Under the pieces are notes generated by a model. The model saw only the letters and a list, made by a program, of their open reading frames with translations. It ran no database searches and was not told the DNA's origin. Below are positions 9,386-17,888 of a DNA stretch of 64,000 bases, piece after piece; position 1 is the stretch's first letter, and every line of letters begins with the position of its first letter. A program made the position numbers and the translations under genes. The stretch comes from JABMQW01 sp964439935 (GTDB taxonomy: Bacteria; Fidelibacterota; Marinisomatia; Marinisomatales; TCS56), in NCBI GenBank assembly GCA_964439935.1, contig CAYTPW010000009.1:62001-126000 (forward strand), written 5' to 3'.

Positions 9386-9769
9386 TCAAGCCTGGGGAGG
9401 ATGGTATATTTTAAATCTGAACCCAAACTCAATAGAAGTTAATGTCGGAGTTATAAGATAGTGAAAATCTTCGATGTTTAAATCTGACTGTTGGATTTCA
9501 AAATAATAATCAGGTAACTGAAATGCAGAAAACTCTACTCGTTTTTCATGATCCTGATCACAAAGACACAATAGTCCACAGCCTGTTGGATCGCAGTTAT
9601 CATCGGCTTCTTCATCACCATGATTCAGATTAGTGCAACCACAGGTGCAGACCGTGCCGTCTTCGTCATGGTAAATCGAAATCAGTGGGATGCTCTGCAA
9701 TACTAACTGGACACTGAAACCCGTCACCAGTAAAATTGCGATAATCGACCTGCTGTGATTGATAGACAT
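9386..9769 (-). CDS. small secreted or membrane-anchored Cys-rich protein of unknown function
   Basis: 127 residues from the ATG at 9769, whose A is shared with the TGA of nosY (TGATG), indicating translational coupling. A hydrophobic N-terminal segment (about 8-27) is a signal peptide or anchor. The middle holds seven cysteines in a short acidic stretch: TVCTCGC, then DNCDPTGC, then LLCLC, with three histidines close by. The C-terminal part is amphipathic and ends in a beta-like segment. The spacing looks like a metal-thiolate site, and the neighbours are copper genes, so copper binding is a natural guess. An earlier in-frame ATG at 9829 would remove the coupling and is less likely. Confidence 0.7.
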   Translation of the reverse strand: MSINHSRSIIAILLVTGFSVQLVLQSIPLISIYHDEDGTVCTCGCTNLNHGDEEADDNCDPTGCGLLCLCDQDHEKRVEFSAFQLPDYYFEIQQSDLNIEDFHYLITPTLTSIEFGFRFKIYHPPQA

Positions 9770-10596
9770 CAGGTCAAATCCTGCCGGCGGAATAAAAAGA
9801 TAGCGAGGGCTAATGGTAAAGCAATCCATAGAAATAATACCCCGGAGAATAGCAGTGAGATTGTACCAGCGCTGCCGAAAATCTTGATCAAGGTAGCTCC
9901 GGCAGGACCAAATACAGTTGTTCCGCCAACACTTATTAGCGACATTACCCGAACCATGTCTACCGGATTTCCAAGCAGGGCAAAAACCAGCAAATATTGC
10001 AGCACGCTTTTCTTCAGATACAAAGTCATGGATATTATTACCAGATCATATAACATGATGAAGAAAAACCAGATTCCCAGTGCGGTTCCTACTGCCGCCA
10101 GTTGTCGTTTGAAACCAACAGCTATCAAAAATGAAATCGATAAAAAACTGGCTGCCAGCAGGATCGACAGCCCCACCACTGCAAGGTAGCGGCTGGCACC
10201 GGCCGATCCGATCACAATCGCGGAAATCACGCCTGGTATCCCAAATCCTGCTACTGTAGCTGCCAACAGAGCCACCAGCAGGCCACTGTATTTACCCAGC
10301 ATAATTTGACTGCGGGATACCGGTTGGGTCACCAGCAATTCGAAATATTCCCTATTGGAAATGAAGCTGAATACACCCATTAGCAGAGCAAACAGGGGTA
10401 CCAGGTACGCCGTCAAATTAATGATGCTGGCCGAGGTACGCCTGAAATCCTGAAAGCCGGAATAACCGGCTGTTACCATACCGAAATAGGCTAATCCCAG
10501 TGTCAGAATGGTAAACAGGATTGCAAATGACAGAACCCATTTATTGCGCAGATTCAGTCGGATTTCCTGGCCGGCAATCAATCCAATTGAATTCAT
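9769..10596 (-). CDS. nosY: NosY-type ABC transporter permease
   Basis: 275 residues with six hydrophobic segments and the ABC-2 permease pattern of NosY, including ELLVTQPVSRSQIMLGKY between the first helices. NosY forms the membrane channel with the ATPase NosF and the periplasmic NosD; the complex supports assembly of the CuZ centre of NosZ. The start codon overlaps the nosL stop (ATGA), and the stop overlaps the next start (TGATG). NosY normally follows nosF directly; here nosL is inserted between them. Identification rests on hydropathy, size and gene neighbourhood and is firm in combination. Confidence 0.92.
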   Translation of the reverse strand: MNSIGLIAGQEIRLNLRNKWVLSFAILFTILTLGLAYFGMVTAGYSGFQDFRRTSASIINLTAYLVPLFALLMGVFSFISNREYFELLVTQPVSRSQIMLGKYSGLLVALLAATVAGFGIPGVISAIVIGSAGASRYLAVVGLSILLAASFLSISFLIAVGFKRQLAAVGTALGIWFFFIMLYDLVIISMTLYLKKSVLQYLLVFALLGNPVDMVRVMSLISVGGTTVFGPAGATLIKIFGSAGTISLLFSGVLFLWIALPLALAIFLFRRQDLT

Positions 10597-11342
10597 AGAG
10601 CCTCTTCGGCAGTGTGAGTACCTTGCACAATCAGGCGTCCGCTGATGCCGGTGTAGTTGCTTAACTCTATTGGAAATCCTGCCCCCGGTTTATCGGTCAC
10701 CAGTTTTACCTCAACTGGTGATTCCCCTGCTCCCAGTTTTACCGGATTAATATCCTGATAGCCATGAATGATTAGTTCGTCGATTTGATCTAATTGATAA
10801 TCCAGCTTCAACAGGATCACATCGTTTTTATCAGCCAGTATTTGTGACGGTAAAATCCCGTCATTGGTAATTTCCAGAGTAAAAATTTTATCAGGATTTT
10901 CAAAACGAGCGCGAAATTTATTGTAATTGAGTAATTCTCCGGAATATGATTTGGCTAAAGCCTCGGCAGCTGTAACATCAGCAAATGCAACTATTCCATA
11001 ATTCATAACGGTTTGGATACGACCCACAAAGAAAGTTACTTCGGCCCCGATTGCGGGAATCAATTCACCAGTAGTGTAATCGCTAATGTAAATTTTATCA
11101 GCTTTAATCTGGCTGATTTTTAACCGGTTCACTTCATGAATCATGCAAATCGGATTGCAAGATGGATAAAACTCACTACCGATCAAGAGTCCAGCTGCCT
11201 CTTTTTGCTTGTCGATCACCATATTGCAGGACTGGCAATTGTCAATCCCAAAAGCTATTTCCACCTGTTTACCATCGGCACAGCCGTAGATCAGCAGCCC
11301 AATAATAAAAAAAATGATATTTCTAAGCAAAACTGTTATCAT
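10593..11342 (-). CDS. nosL: NosL-type copper chaperone lipoprotein with extra C-terminal domain
   Basis: 249 residues from the ATG at 11342. An upstream TTG at 11351 overlaps the nosF stop, but the ATG has GAGGA at 9-base spacing. A lipobox ends IYGC. The NosL copper motif appears as CQSCNMVI, followed by conserved FYPSCNPICMIHEVNR and later ADVTAAEALAKSY. NosL binds Cu(I) and delivers copper for NosZ maturation. After about residue 145 the protein continues with roughly 100 residues of beta-rich sequence not present in the short classical NosL. It resembles a small Ig- or cupredoxin-like fold without obvious copper ligands. The order nosF-nosL-nosY is unusual. Confidence 0.88.
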   Translation of the reverse strand: MITVLLRNIIFFIIGLLIYGCADGKQVEIAFGIDNCQSCNMVIDKQKEAAGLLIGSEFYPSCNPICMIHEVNRLKISQIKADKIYISDYTTGELIPAIGAEVTFFVGRIQTVMNYGIVAFADVTAAEALAKSYSGELLNYNKFRARFENPDKIFTLEITNDGILPSQILADKNDVILLKLDYQLDQIDELIIHGYQDINPVKLGAGESPVEVKLVTDKPGAGFPIELSNYTGISGRLIVQGTHTAEEAL

Positions 11343-11347
11343 TCCCC

Positions 11348-12247
11348 TCAATCCTCGTCAAAATGCTCCAGTATCAGCGAATCCAGTTTGGGTGTTTCGG
11401 TTGCAAACCGGTCGATTGTGGCACCGGCGTTCTCCAGCGCCTGCAATACCTCTAGCCGCTGATCCAGCGGAGCGATGAAGCGTAGGTCACCATTTTCAAA
11501 CCAGACACTGCTGGCACCCGACCTAGTGGCCTGTTCCAGCAATTTTTCCTTATGCTCCGCTATCTTGAGTACGACCGTGGTCCGATTCTGAATTTCCCGA
11601 TGCAGCATATCAACCTGATCTACCCGCACCAGTTTACCATCCACCATGATTCCCACCCGATCAGCAAACGATTCTGCATCCGCAAGAATATGTGATGCAA
11701 AAAGTATCGTTGTACCCGCTTCTTTGCGCTGCTGAACGAATTTGCGTAATTGTTTCATTCCGCTGGGATCAAGATTCAGGGTCGGTTCATCCAGAATCAA
11801 AATCGGTGTTTCCCCGATGAATGCAACCGCCAGGCCCAATCGCTGTAATAATCCACCGGAATATTCCCCTACATATTTATCTCGATGTTCAGAAAGTCTG
11901 GCTAATTCCAGCACTTCATTCACCCGAGTATGGTTACAATCCCGCAAGCTGGCATAGAACTCCAGCACCTCCTTACCAGTTAGGTTAGGGGGCATACTGA
12001 TCCGCTGAGGGATGTATGAAATCAAGCGTTGGGCAGCTACTGGATCACTGGTGAGTTCCACGCCATTAACGAGTATTTTCCCACGATTGGGCTTCAATAA
12101 GCCAACGATTGCTTTAATGATGGTACTTTTACCGCTGCCGTTGGGACCGAGTAATCCGAATACCTCGCCTTGAGCAACCTTAAAACTGGTCGGCTGCACT
12201 GCCTGTAATTTACCGTAATATTTTTCGAACTGGTTAAGCTCTATCAT
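11348..12247 (-). CDS. nosF: NosF-type ABC transporter ATPase
   Basis: 299 residues, a normal length for NosF. The Walker A motif is GPNGSGKST, the ABC signature is YSGGLLQRLGLA and Walker B is ILILDEPTLNLDP, followed by the H-loop ASH. It energises the NosDFY complex for copper-site maturation of N2O reductase. The start ATG overlaps the nosD stop (ATGA). The C-terminal 90 residues form a small mixed domain, as in other multidrug/NosF-type ATPases. Assignment as NosF and not a general ABC-2 ATPase depends on the operon. Confidence 0.93.
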   Translation of the reverse strand: MIELNQFEKYYGKLQAVQPTSFKVAQGEVFGLLGPNGSGKSTIIKAIVGLLKPNRGKILVNGVELTSDPVAAQRLISYIPQRISMPPNLTGKEVLEFYASLRDCNHTRVNEVLELARLSEHRDKYVGEYSGGLLQRLGLAVAFIGETPILILDEPTLNLDPSGMKQLRKFVQQRKEAGTTILFASHILADAESFADRVGIMVDGKLVRVDQVDMLHREIQNRTTVVLKIAEHKEKLLEQATRSGASSVWFENGDLRFIAPLDQRLEVLQALENAGATIDRFATETPKLDSLILEHFDED

Positions 12248-13632
12248 TTTCTGAATCTTCGAATTAAAGCTAACGGAATTCCAGTCAGCAGCAAATAGAA
12301 AATGGCTAACGGAATATTGGCCTGATGTATAGTTGTATTGCTATAGGCTGTCCAGGGCACATATTCATTTTCAATCGGCCACATCTGCGGAAACGGGTCT
12401 TCTTTATCAGTGACTAATAAAATTGGCAGGGTCCGCTCAGCGATTTCCAGAGCCTGGGCTGCCGGACTGAATAAATACAGGCGAACTTCCGGGTAATCCA
12501 CTTCCAAATATTCGAATACACTTTGCAGCTTGTGCGGATAATCGCCAATCTGATTGCCATCCAGATCATAACCCAGGTAATTTGTCCAAAAGTTACCCTG
12601 GCCCTCATCTGACCAATAGTTCGGGAAACCTTTGGCGTCAACAACCAGTCCGCTCAAATTTTCCAGGAAATTATTGCTGTATATTTTATTATCTTCACAG
12701 TTAGCATTCAGCTGAACAGCAATATCATTTTCGACGATATCATTATTCCACAGCTCGTTAAAATTAGAATCACTGAAAAATATACCCCGGGTATTATCGA
12801 TAATCAGATTGTCGTGGGCAGTACAAAAATCGCACGACTGATACAGAACGCCATAAGCACGATAACTCCGGTTATGGGAGAAAATATTTTGGTTAAAATG
12901 AATCCGTTTTGAATACATTAAAGCTGCACCTGCAATATTATATTCAAATCGATTTCCTGTGAAACGGTTATCGTCAGAATACATATAGTGTAATCCATAT
13001 CTAACATTATGGATATAATTCCCGATTATCCGGGTTTCATCGGCAAATGAAAAATAGATTCCGTCGCGAGTGAAATTGATTTCATTTCCCTCCAACAGAT
13101 TATCGCGGCTGTTCCAAACGTGAATACCGTTGCCGCGGAGAGCCGTCTGCAGATCGATCCTGCCCTTGATAAAATTATTGCGCAATGTGATCTGGTTACC
13201 ACCCTTGACGTAAATACCATGGAGAGTGTTAATGATCCGGCAATTTACGATGGTTACATAATCTCCCTCGATTTTAATCCCGGCCTCATCTTCCAGTAAT
13301 CGGATTCCACTCCACTGAATTTCAAGTCCACTGATTGTGACAGTATCGGCGGTAATTAAAACCGCATCTTTCTGTTTACCGCCATTTATGAAGGGATAAT
13401 CTTCACCGATAATTTCAATCTGCCGATCCACGATAAAAGCACCGCTATAGTCGCCTGCCCCAATCAAAAGTCGATCGCCATCCGCCATCTCATTAATGAT
13501 TTCCTGCAAGATCGCTCCAGAACTGGCTTGCCAGTCACGACCCGTCACTGCCGCCAGGATAATTACTGCAATTAATATGTATTTAGTTATTTTCAAATTA
13601 TTAAATGGGGGCGGAACCAGGTCCGCCCCCAT
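12244..13632 (-). CDS. nosD: NosD-type periplasmic beta-helix protein
   Basis: 462 residues if the ATG at 13632 is used. A hydrophobic signal segment (about 18-32) is followed by a long right-handed parallel beta-helix with many N-rich rungs (GNYIHNVRYG, DNRFTGNRFEYN and similar), the CASH/NosD repeat pattern. A C-terminal transmembrane helix ends in RRFRK. NosD works with NosFY in assembling the CuZ cluster. The proposed ATG lies inside the 5' arm of a perfect 12-bp hairpin (13604-13633) and lacks a well-spaced Shine-Dalgarno. A TTG at 13596, directly after the hairpin, would start a more normal signal peptide and is a serious alternative. Confidence 0.92.
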   Translation of the reverse strand: MGADLVPPPFNNLKITKYILIAVIILAAVTGRDWQASSGAILQEIINEMADGDRLLIGAGDYSGAFIVDRQIEIIGEDYPFINGGKQKDAVLITADTVTISGLEIQWSGIRLLEDEAGIKIEGDYVTIVNCRIINTLHGIYVKGGNQITLRNNFIKGRIDLQTALRGNGIHVWNSRDNLLEGNEINFTRDGIYFSFADETRIIGNYIHNVRYGLHYMYSDDNRFTGNRFEYNIAGAALMYSKRIHFNQNIFSHNRSYRAYGVLYQSCDFCTAHDNLIIDNTRGIFFSDSNFNELWNNDIVENDIAVQLNANCEDNKIYSNNFLENLSGLVVDAKGFPNYWSDEGQGNFWTNYLGYDLDGNQIGDYPHKLQSVFEYLEVDYPEVRLYLFSPAAQALEIAERTLPILLVTDKEDPFPQMWPIENEYVPWTAYSNTTIHQANIPLAIFYLLLTGIPLALIRRFRK

Positions 13633-13633
13633 T
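13604..13633 (-). promoter_or_regulatory. perfect 12-bp hairpin spanning the nosD start
   Basis: Arms 13604-13615 and 13622-13633 are exact reverse complements (AATGGGGGCGGA and TCCGCCCCCATT) with a six-base loop. The stem is very GC-rich in an AT-rich genome. It begins five bases after the stop of the 129-residue protein gene and contains the annotated nosD ATG. The bases after it on the minus strand (TAATAATTTG) are only a weak T-tract. It could be a leaky terminator, an mRNA processing/stabilising hairpin protecting the upstream nosZ message, or a translational block. Confidence 0.75.
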
Positions 13634-13637
13634 GATT

Positions 13638-14027
13638 TTACTCTACTCCTAACTCGTGATCTACCATGCTTTTTGTCCGTAGACCGGCCACACCGGTCTT
13701 AACATAATACTGCCAGGATTCTTCCAGTTTCAGGTAGGTTAGTTTATTATACTTACCATCCTTCATCCAGCCTTTGGCCAGGTCGTAATATTTATTGGCA
13801 TAGGTAAACTGAGTAACCGCATCTCCCCATTCTTCGGTTGTCGTTTCCGTGAATGTATTTTTCTCAAACGCTGCCGTCAAATACTCAACGACCGGGCCGA
13901 GAATACCAATCACGCCTTCGATTTCCGCGACTTTGGCATCACATCGTGCATTCCAATCAACAGGTTTATCCTGGGCGAATGCAAATGCGACCAAAATCAT
14001 CAGGAGAATTAAGGCATATTTTTTCAT
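13638..14027 (-). CDS. small secreted protein of unknown function in the nos operon
   Basis: 129 residues from the ATG at 14027, with GGAGG at eight-base spacing. A clear signal peptide (cleavage after AFAFA, about residue 18) precedes a mature helical, charged domain with one cysteine (RCDAKVAEIEG). It has several aromatic residues toward the C-terminus (ANKYYDLAKGWMKDGKYNKL, then SWQYYVKTGVAGLR). No haem, copper or Fe-S motif is present. It sits between the NosB-like gene (49 bp upstream) and nosD. I do not recognise the family. The location suggests a periplasmic accessory of NosZ or of the electron chain, but nothing in the sequence proves it. Confidence 0.85.
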   Translation of the reverse strand: MKKYALILLMILVAFAFAQDKPVDWNARCDAKVAEIEGVIGILGPVVEYLTAAFEKNTFTETTTEEWGDAVTQFTYANKYYDLAKGWMKDGKYNKLTYLKLEESWQYYVKTGVAGLRTKSMVDHELGVE

Positions 14028-14076
14028 ATCGATTCCTCCGTTAACATTATCGACGTTGGAATGCCTGTACCATCGA

Positions 14077-14697
14077 TTAAAGTGCTTCTTCCTTACGTGA
14101 TAACCACATCGCTGCCAGGAGCAGCAAAACAAAGATACCCAGCAAGTAGCCACCAGTGTCTGGATAACTCCAAACCTTGAACTGTCCCACCGGCTTATAA
14201 CCAAAAACCGGGGGCATAAACGGCTCCAGATTTACTGCCGCCTTTGGATCAAGATTGTGGCCGTAGGTATACAACCGATACCAGAACGTCCACAGGGAGT
14301 ATATTCCGAAATAAACAAACAGGAAAATTGCATCGACCAATTTCCCCATTTTGCCAAATACTGCTGCTCTGAAGGCGACGAAGATGAAGATCAGCAATGC
14401 TAATGGAATCCATTTAAACTCACTGAAATCTTCGGCTTCAATTTCCTTCATACCGATGTAATGGTTGAGAATATTGATCTCAACCAGATCATTGCCATCA
14501 TCACCACTTTCCAGCTTGTGGGTGTACACGTACATCTCGAGTCCTTCCGGATATTGCGCCGACCAGAACTCCAGACTCCACAGCGGCAGGAATAACGTTG
14601 GTATAATTATCAGAGCAGCAATTACAATCAGTATTCTTGACTGTAAATTCAGCTGTTTATTCAAAAACTGGCTAACCCAATCGATATACTTCTTCAT
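14077..14697 (-). CDS. NosB-like integral membrane protein
   Basis: 206 residues from the ATG at 14697, preceded by GGAG at five-base spacing; the frame is open for eight more codons. Four hydrophobic segments are visible: near 20-40, 98-115, 122-142 and 180-200. Between the first two is a periplasmic loop rich in acidic and aromatic residues, containing ILNHYIGMKEI. Clade II nos clusters typically carry a membrane protein of this size and topology directly downstream of nosZ (NosB), and this gene is 52 bp downstream of nosZ. Its molecular role in the family is not established; a part in electron transfer or maturation is usually assumed. I assign NosB from position and topology, not from a diagnostic motif. 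Confidence 0.7.
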   Translation of the reverse strand: MKKYIDWVSQFLNKQLNLQSRILIVIAALIIIPTLFLPLWSLEFWSAQYPEGLEMYVYTHKLESGDDGNDLVEINILNHYIGMKEIEAEDFSEFKWIPLALLIFIFVAFRAAVFGKMGKLVDAIFLFVYFGIYSLWTFWYRLYTYGHNLDPKAAVNLEPFMPPVFGYKPVGQFKVWSYPDTGGYLLGIFVLLLLAAMWLSRKEEAL

Positions 14698-14749
14698 AGC
14701 ATCTCCAACGCTGATTCTCAAGCGGATTAGGCCTTCGAATCAAACAGAT

Positions 14750-16633
14750 TTATGATTTAGGTTTCACCAGGAAGTAACCCTGCATCTCCTGATGCAACGC
14801 CGAACAGAAATTGGTGCAGTAAAAAGCGAAAACACCAGCTTTCTTGGCCTTAAAGGTTACTGATTTGGTTTCCCCCGGATCGATTACAATATTAAGATTA
14901 TAATCATCAATTGCCAGCCCGTGCAGCTCATCACGGGTCTGTTCGATATTGGTAATGTGAATGGTCACATTATCGCCTTCGTTAACGCGGATTACATCCG
15001 GTGCGAAGAATGAGCGAACTGATAGCATCCAAACTACTACATTATTTCCTTTGCGCTCTACACGTACTTCTTCTTCACTCCAGATCGCTTCCGGATGATG
15101 GCTTTTATCCTTTTTATAGACTTCGAAAGGATTGAGTTTATCCGCTTTTACCATTACAGCATAATGCGGCTCAGGTTCGGTGAAGGCATCATATAGTAGC
15201 TTCATTTGTTCACCCTCGATGTCGATCAGCTGGGCGCTTTCCGGTATCGACGGTCCTACACTGAGGTGGCGTCCCTTGGAAAGTTTATTTAATGCAACCA
15301 GATAGTTCCCATCGGGATTGACTGTCTCGCCTTCAGCCGTTACCAAATGACCAATATTGTAAGCAACAGGAATCTTATCTACAATATCCCAGGGAGGTCC
15401 GATTCGCCATTTTGCTACCGAGCTTTCCACGAATAGCGATGTATAGGCAAAGCCTTTACCATCAAACTGAGTGTGCAGCGGACCTAGACCCACCGGTACT
15501 TCAGCTTCCATGACTGCCTCATAACGTAGAACCGGGATATCGTCGACGGTGTCTTCGAAATCCTTGGCTTCCATTGCTGCCAGAGCCTTTTCCCAGTTGA
15601 AAACGGTAGTGGTCGGGGATAGTTTACCCGAGCCGATGATCCATTTTCCGGATGGCGCTACGTCCACACCATGGGGGCTTTTTGCCAGTGGAATGAAATA
15701 GATTGAGCCAGCAATCTCCTTGGGCATCAAAACCTTAGTGCCGCCAATCATCTTGCCTTTACCGGCTTTTATCGCCGCTTCGGCATCACGCCAGTTAACT
15801 GCCATTACAAAATCCTTATCACGCTGCGAGGCAGTTACTTCCAGCTTGGCACCTTCGATGAATTCCCGTTCTGAGTTGTAGCAGGTCCAGAACAACCAGC
15901 CATCGCTGACCAGTTTTCCGGCATCGCCCAGATCGTAATTAAAAGGTGGTACCAATACTTCCCAGCCCAGGGACATTTCGCCATCATCAGCAACCTTGAT
16001 ACCGGCCACGATACCGTTATATTCTTCGGCATATTTATCCACGTCGGCATACCGTCCCTGCGGGATTGGAATTGACATACGGGTTGCCATTGTAATATAC
16101 TCGGTGTTCGGGGTTACAAAAGCCGATCCATGGTTGGCACTGATATTCGGTACCTTGAGGATTTGTTTCGTTTTAAAATCGCCCAGATCGATCCTTGCGA
16201 TCCTACCCTGGGCATTGTCGTTGATGAACAGCCAGCGACCATCGTAGTCGCCGTTGGTCTCACTGGGACCCGGATGATGTGAATCACCCCAGGTATATCC
16301 ACCCAGCATGGCCTTGGTTTCGTCATCAAAACCATAACCGGTTCCGGGATATGGTGTGAATACTGGAATCGTACAGATGTGACGCATTGAAGGCACACCT
16401 GCTACAAAGATCTGCCCGCTGTGTCCACCACTGTAGAACAGATAGTATTCATCCAAATCACCCGGAGCCACGTAGGTCTTTAAAGCGGCCTCCATGATAT
16501 CAGAACGACCAGCTTCGACGCCTCCCCTGCCCCGTGGTGCTCGCTCTTTAGCACAGCCGATAAATACCAGCCCGAATGCTAAAGAAAGCAACAAGAGCCA
16601 AACGAGAGTTTTATTCAAACGTCGGATATCCAT
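14750..16633 (-). CDS. nosZ: nitrous oxide reductase, clade II (Sec-type, predicted lipoprotein)
   Basis: 627 residues; it reduces N2O to N2 in the periplasm. The N-terminus has a Sec signal with lipobox ending VFIGC (C27) and no twin-arginine motif, the clade II hallmark. The seven CuZ histidines are all identifiable: H119-H120 (GDSHHPG), H168 (NHG), H321 (PHG), H387 (PLHT), H429 (GHL) and H490 (EPHY). The CuA site at the C-terminus has H571 (LHGL), C606, C610, H614 and M617 in FYCTNFCSALHQEM. Thus the enzyme appears complete and active. AAGGAG lies seven bases before the ATG. It is the seventh gene from the Rrf2 end of the operon, 48 bp after the pentahaem cytochrome gene. Confidence 0.97.
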   Translation of the reverse strand: MDIRRLNKTLVWLLLLSLAFGLVFIGCAKERAPRGRGGVEAGRSDIMEAALKTYVAPGDLDEYYLFYSGGHSGQIFVAGVPSMRHICTIPVFTPYPGTGYGFDDETKAMLGGYTWGDSHHPGPSETNGDYDGRWLFINDNAQGRIARIDLGDFKTKQILKVPNISANHGSAFVTPNTEYITMATRMSIPIPQGRYADVDKYAEEYNGIVAGIKVADDGEMSLGWEVLVPPFNYDLGDAGKLVSDGWLFWTCYNSEREFIEGAKLEVTASQRDKDFVMAVNWRDAEAAIKAGKGKMIGGTKVLMPKEIAGSIYFIPLAKSPHGVDVAPSGKWIIGSGKLSPTTTVFNWEKALAAMEAKDFEDTVDDIPVLRYEAVMEAEVPVGLGPLHTQFDGKGFAYTSLFVESSVAKWRIGPPWDIVDKIPVAYNIGHLVTAEGETVNPDGNYLVALNKLSKGRHLSVGPSIPESAQLIDIEGEQMKLLYDAFTEPEPHYAVMVKADKLNPFEVYKKDKSHHPEAIWSEEEVRVERKGNNVVVWMLSVRSFFAPDVIRVNEGDNVTIHITNIEQTRDELHGLAIDDYNLNIVIDPGETKSVTFKAKKAGVFAFYCTNFCSALHQEMQGYFLVKPKS

Positions 16634-16681
16634 GACGTTACTCCTTGTTGGTTTGGGTTCATTGTTTTATCCCCGGCCCAT

Positions 16682-17881
16682 TTATTCATTCTGCTTAAGT
16701 TGCTCCTGTTTAATATGATAGGCTTCACGCAACTTGCTGACAACTTCCCATTTTTCGTTCTCCGACAGAACGATCATTGTGGATAGTATGATTTTCATGG
16801 TGCCACGGGGTTCAAACATAAATTCATCGAGGGTTTTACCAAACCTGATCCGTACATCGTCAACTGCATAGGCCAGATCAGGACCCTTTTCTGATGGGGA
16901 ATAAATTCCCCAGGAAGAAATTGAATGGCAAACGAAACAACCTTTTTCAATGAAAAAAGCTCCATCGCCTTCTAATAATTCTTTTTCTCGAGCGATCTCA
17001 GCTGGAGTGCGCTCTTCTTCAAGTTTAAATTTTGGAATATATTCAATCGGATAATCGGTCTTGCGCCAACTCATGGTCAAAATTGCCAGCGACTGGGCAT
17101 CATGGGTACTGAAATTCATATCAGGCATGACTGTATTGGGAACCACAGCCAGCGGATTTTTAAAATGGGTGACATGCCAGTTAAAGACGGACTCGAAACC
17201 GGCAAAATTCGAGAAATCCAGTCCTTCGGCATGTTTGTCCCCTTCATGAGTCAAATCAGGAGCGATCTTGCCACCGGTACCATTTATAACATGGCAGGCT
17301 TTACAGCCTTTATCGCGAACCAGTTTTTTACCGTAATTGACCATCGGCATGCCGTCGGTTTCGCGCTCATAACGATGACATTCGTTACATTTCATTTCTA
17401 TCAGGGCAGCTCCATTCTTGATCAGATACTCGCTGGCAATAGCCTTTGACAACAACGGATTTTCCCAATGCTTCACATACCCGTGGGCGGCCTCTGTTTC
17501 CAAGGCAAAGCCCTGCCCATCATGACAGGTTGTACAACCGTAATCTTCAATTGGGTGGTTGGTAAGCAAATCCAATCGTGGATGAGTCTTGTATGGATTT
17601 TCCTCATATTCCAATCCCTGCCACTTCAGACCCTGATGACAGGTGGTACAACGATCGATGAGATCGATTTCTTCAATCCAGATCTGTTGAATCCCCTGCG
17701 GGATTGAACTGGCTGCGTCATCACCGAATTGTTCGGCAACGATAGCATTGAATTCACTTTGATAATATTGCCAATCGGTAGCCCCCGCGCTGAATAGCAT
17801 GTAGCCCGATATTCCCAACAGCAAAATACCCGCAATCAGTAATAAGATCGAATCAGATTTACTTGAAATATTTATTTTCAT
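16682..17881 (-). CDS. membrane-anchored pentahaem cytochrome c
   Basis: 399 residues. An N-terminal transmembrane helix (about 11-30) anchors a periplasmic domain with five CXXCH haem motifs: C78-H82, C116-H120, C165-H169, C193-H197 and C315-H319. The last three lie in segments that look like mono-haem cytochrome c domains; methionines in VMPDM and MKIILSTM may be axial ligands. The gene lies seven bases downstream of the cytochrome b gene and 48 bp before nosZ. The most natural role is electron carrier from the Rieske/cytochrome b pair to NosZ. It differs from the small mono-haem NosC1/NosC2 proteins of Wolinella-type clusters. Confidence 0.92.
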   Translation of the reverse strand: MKINISSKSDSILLLIAGILLLGISGYMLFSAGATDWQYYQSEFNAIVAEQFGDDAASSIPQGIQQIWIEEIDLIDRCTTCHQGLKWQGLEYEENPYKTHPRLDLLTNHPIEDYGCTTCHDGQGFALETEAAHGYVKHWENPLLSKAIASEYLIKNGAALIEMKCNECHRYERETDGMPMVNYGKKLVRDKGCKACHVINGTGGKIAPDLTHEGDKHAEGLDFSNFAGFESVFNWHVTHFKNPLAVVPNTVMPDMNFSTHDAQSLAILTMSWRKTDYPIEYIPKFKLEEERTPAEIAREKELLEGDGAFFIEKGCFVCHSISSWGIYSPSEKGPDLAYAVDDVRIRFGKTLDEFMFEPRGTMKIILSTMIVLSENEKWEVVSKLREAYHIKQEQLKQNE

Positions 17882-17888
17882 AACCGTC

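Noticed and set aside
13638..14204. Longer 188-residue version of the small secreted protein
   Set aside because: The extra N-terminus overlaps the NosB-like gene and lacks a signal. The ATG at 14027 has GGAGG and starts a clean signal peptide.
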